Part shown: positions 62,938-64,000 of the stretch, piece after piece
Layout of the letters: every line of letters starts with the position of its first letter
Position numbering within the stretch: position 1 is the stretch's first letter
DNA from: a bacterium
GTDB taxonomy: Bacteria > Desulfobacterota > DSWW01
Assembly: GCA_028277985.1 (NCBI GenBank)
Contig: JANQFG010000277.1
Span: 62,001 to 126,000, forward strand
Length of the DNA stretch: 64,000 nt
Reading direction: 5' to 3'
The notes under the pieces: generated by a model
Database searches by the model: none
The model's input: the letters and a program-made list of their open reading frames with translations, nothing else
What the model was told of the DNA's origin: nothing
Translations under genes and position numbers: made by a program

Positions 62938-63939
62938 TTACGAGTCTTCTTCGATCATCTCCACCGATTCCTCTGCAACCTCTGCAACGTTCGGGTCCGG
63001 GTCCTTGCAGAGCTTCTTCAGTGCGGGCAGCGCTTTCGGATCCCCTATCTTGCCGAGCAGATCGGCGATGTCCCCACGCACCGAGGCATGCTCTGACTCG
63101 AGGTAGGGGAGAAGAGGGTCGACAAGTCGATCGAGACACCTCGGATCCGTTTCGAGCGCTTCCTCCATGGCGACGAGCAGGGCGATTCGTTCCTCGAAGG
63201 TGGATTCCCCCAGGTCGCTGGCCAGGAAACTGGGGTCGCCACCCCCTGCAATCCACTCTGCCGCCTCCAGGGCGCCCCCACCCTCTTTGATCTGTTTTCG
63301 GATCTTCTCGTGAAGAATCGATGTGGAATCCGCAGAGCCGAGGATCGAGGACAGCTTCTCCTCATCCAGGCCGCCTACGTAGCGTAGTTCCTGATCGATC
63401 AGGAGGGTCGGTACCGACTGTACGTTGTGCTGCTCCGCCAGGTCGGTGTGGAGCATCGCCTCGAATAGATGTGCCGACAGATTCGGCAGCTTCCTGGCAA
63501 GCGCATGAACCGTACGGACTGCGTGTGGGCAATTGGGGCAATGAGCGGAAACGAAGAGTAGCATCTCGTGGGGCGGTCCCGATTCCCCGGGCCCTGCCGA
63601 ACCGGCCTTCTCGGGGGCTGCTTCAGAAGCAGCGTCCCAGAGCAAATCTCGGAACACGGGTAGCTCCGGGCCTTCAGGCACGAAGTGATAGTGGACATGG
63701 GAGGAGGATCTCGTGGTCAGGGAGAGGGAAGGCAGGAAAGGCTGATCTCCGCCCTCCTCGGTTTCAAAGACAAGTCGGCCTCGTGCCTCTTTGGTGAGCG
63801 CCTCCACCCAGCCCTCCATTGCCTGGCGAGCCTTCTCCTCGCCGCCGTGGTGGTGCTGCAACGTCAGTGTCTCCGGCAGGGAGGAGAACGGCCCGTCTCG
63901 ATCGAGGCCGTTGGGCGCGGATGTGTCGGGAGTTTTCAT
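62938..63939 (-). CDS. Thioredoxin-fold protein with C-terminal HEAT-like repeats
   Basis: 333 residues. Residues 30-120 form a divergent first thioredoxin-like unit. A second unit has the redox motif CPNC (about 134-137; FVSAHCPNCPHAVRTV) and the cis-Pro segment VQSVPTLLID, as in glutaredoxin-like/PDO or AhpF N-terminal domains. Residues about 240-333 are HEAT-like helical pairs (LLPYLESEHASVRGDIADLL, GDPKALPALKKLCKDPDP). No signal peptide, so cytoplasmic. It may reduce disulfides in a partner bound by the HEAT part. Stands alone near the window end. Confidence 0.8.
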   Translation of the reverse strand: MKTPDTSAPNGLDRDGPFSSLPETLTLQHHHGGEEKARQAMEGWVEALTKEARGRLVFETEEGGDQPFLPSLSLTTRSSSHVHYHFVPEGPELPVFRDLLWDAASEAAPEKAGSAGPGESGPPHEMLLFVSAHCPNCPHAVRTVHALARKLPNLSAHLFEAMLHTDLAEQHNVQSVPTLLIDQELRYVGGLDEEKLSSILGSADSTSILHEKIRKQIKEGGGALEAAEWIAGGGDPSFLASDLGESTFEERIALLVAMEEALETDPRCLDRLVDPLLPYLESEHASVRGDIADLLGKIGDPKALPALKKLCKDPDPNVAEVAEESVEMIEEDS

Positions 63940-64000
63940 CTGTTCACCTGTGCGTTCTTTGTGTGGGACCTTGAATCATGTCGGGATAGGATCAGAAGTC

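Noticed and set aside
62286-63096. Open frames across the hairpin elements (62286-62876 minus, 62746-63096 plus)
   Set aside because: Their peptides are translations of the repeated core and arms; no ribosome sites, and one overlaps the thioredoxin/HEAT gene.

Overview
The window reads as chromosomal DNA from a GC-rich, Gram-negative anaerobe, most likely a member of the former Deltaproteobacteria (Desulfobacterota). The signs are a NarI/DsrM-type cytochrome b paired with an HdrD/DsrK-type iron-sulfur protein, a tetraheme cytochrome c3, a corrinoid methyltransferase set with its own reactivation protein, a B12-dependent class II ribonucleotide reductase, lipoproteins with N-terminal lipoboxes, and several sigma-54 regulators. 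This is inference from gene content; no rRNA or tRNA gene is present.

Layout. 0.2-8.6 kb: one 2795-residue secreted protein of malectin-like and ASH/choice-of-anchor-D-like modules. 8.9-12.2 kb: two membrane glycosyltransferases and a small membrane protein. 12.3-18.9 kb: housekeeping genes (NifU-like scaffold, nrdJ, tmk, holB, ricT/yaaT, tatD). 19.3-24.2 kb: a secreted PKD protein, an SDR dehydrogenase and a GH123-like lipoprotein. 24.5-28.7 kb: an ExeA-like ATPase with LysM and SPOR domains facing a zinc-ribbon/TPR protein and an FHA protein. 28.9-35.0 kb: nucleotide-sugar genes (UDP-glucuronate epimerase, UDP-glucose dehydrogenase), an 852-residue protein resembling adenosylhomocysteinase in its C-terminal half, and a ROK kinase. 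35.5-38.1 kb: a MerR regulator, a ParA ATPase fused to a glycogen-binding-like domain, and a protein that looks like a P-loop ATPase that has lost its P-loop. 38.2-45.8 kb: a flavin reductase facing a tight operon of methyltransferase, corrinoid protein, reactivator, molybdopterin oxidoreductase and acyl-CoA dehydrogenase. 46.0-54.1 kb: Hsp20, a double hotdog protein, a long nucleotide-sugar dehydrogenase, a lipoprotein, a membrane protein with a spermidine-synthase-like domain and a methyltransferase. 54.4-59.1 kb: two convergent membrane redox operons. 59.1-62.2 kb: two tandem PAS/sigma-54 activators. 62.2-62.9 kb: an intergenic zone with two copies of an unusual hairpin element. 62.9-63.9 kb: a thioredoxin-fold/HEAT protein.

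How it fits together. The redox genes (54-59 kb) probably move electrons between periplasmic cytochrome c3, the quinone pool and a cytoplasmic HdrD-like centre. The sigma-54 regulators upstream on the same strand are plausible controllers. The corrinoid operon suggests anaerobic use of a methylated compound whose remaining acyl chain is handled as a CoA thioester.

Most unusual items: the two-copy hairpin element with a conserved core of about 82 bp and private 29-33 bp inverted arms (62.23-62.89 kb); the tandem sigma-54 activators, one of which has lost GAFTGA and Walker B residues and sits behind a near-consensus -24/-12 promoter with phased GAAACA repeats; the ParA/glycogen-binding fusion beside a degenerate ATPase; and the unrecognised 852-residue protein in the UDP-sugar operon.
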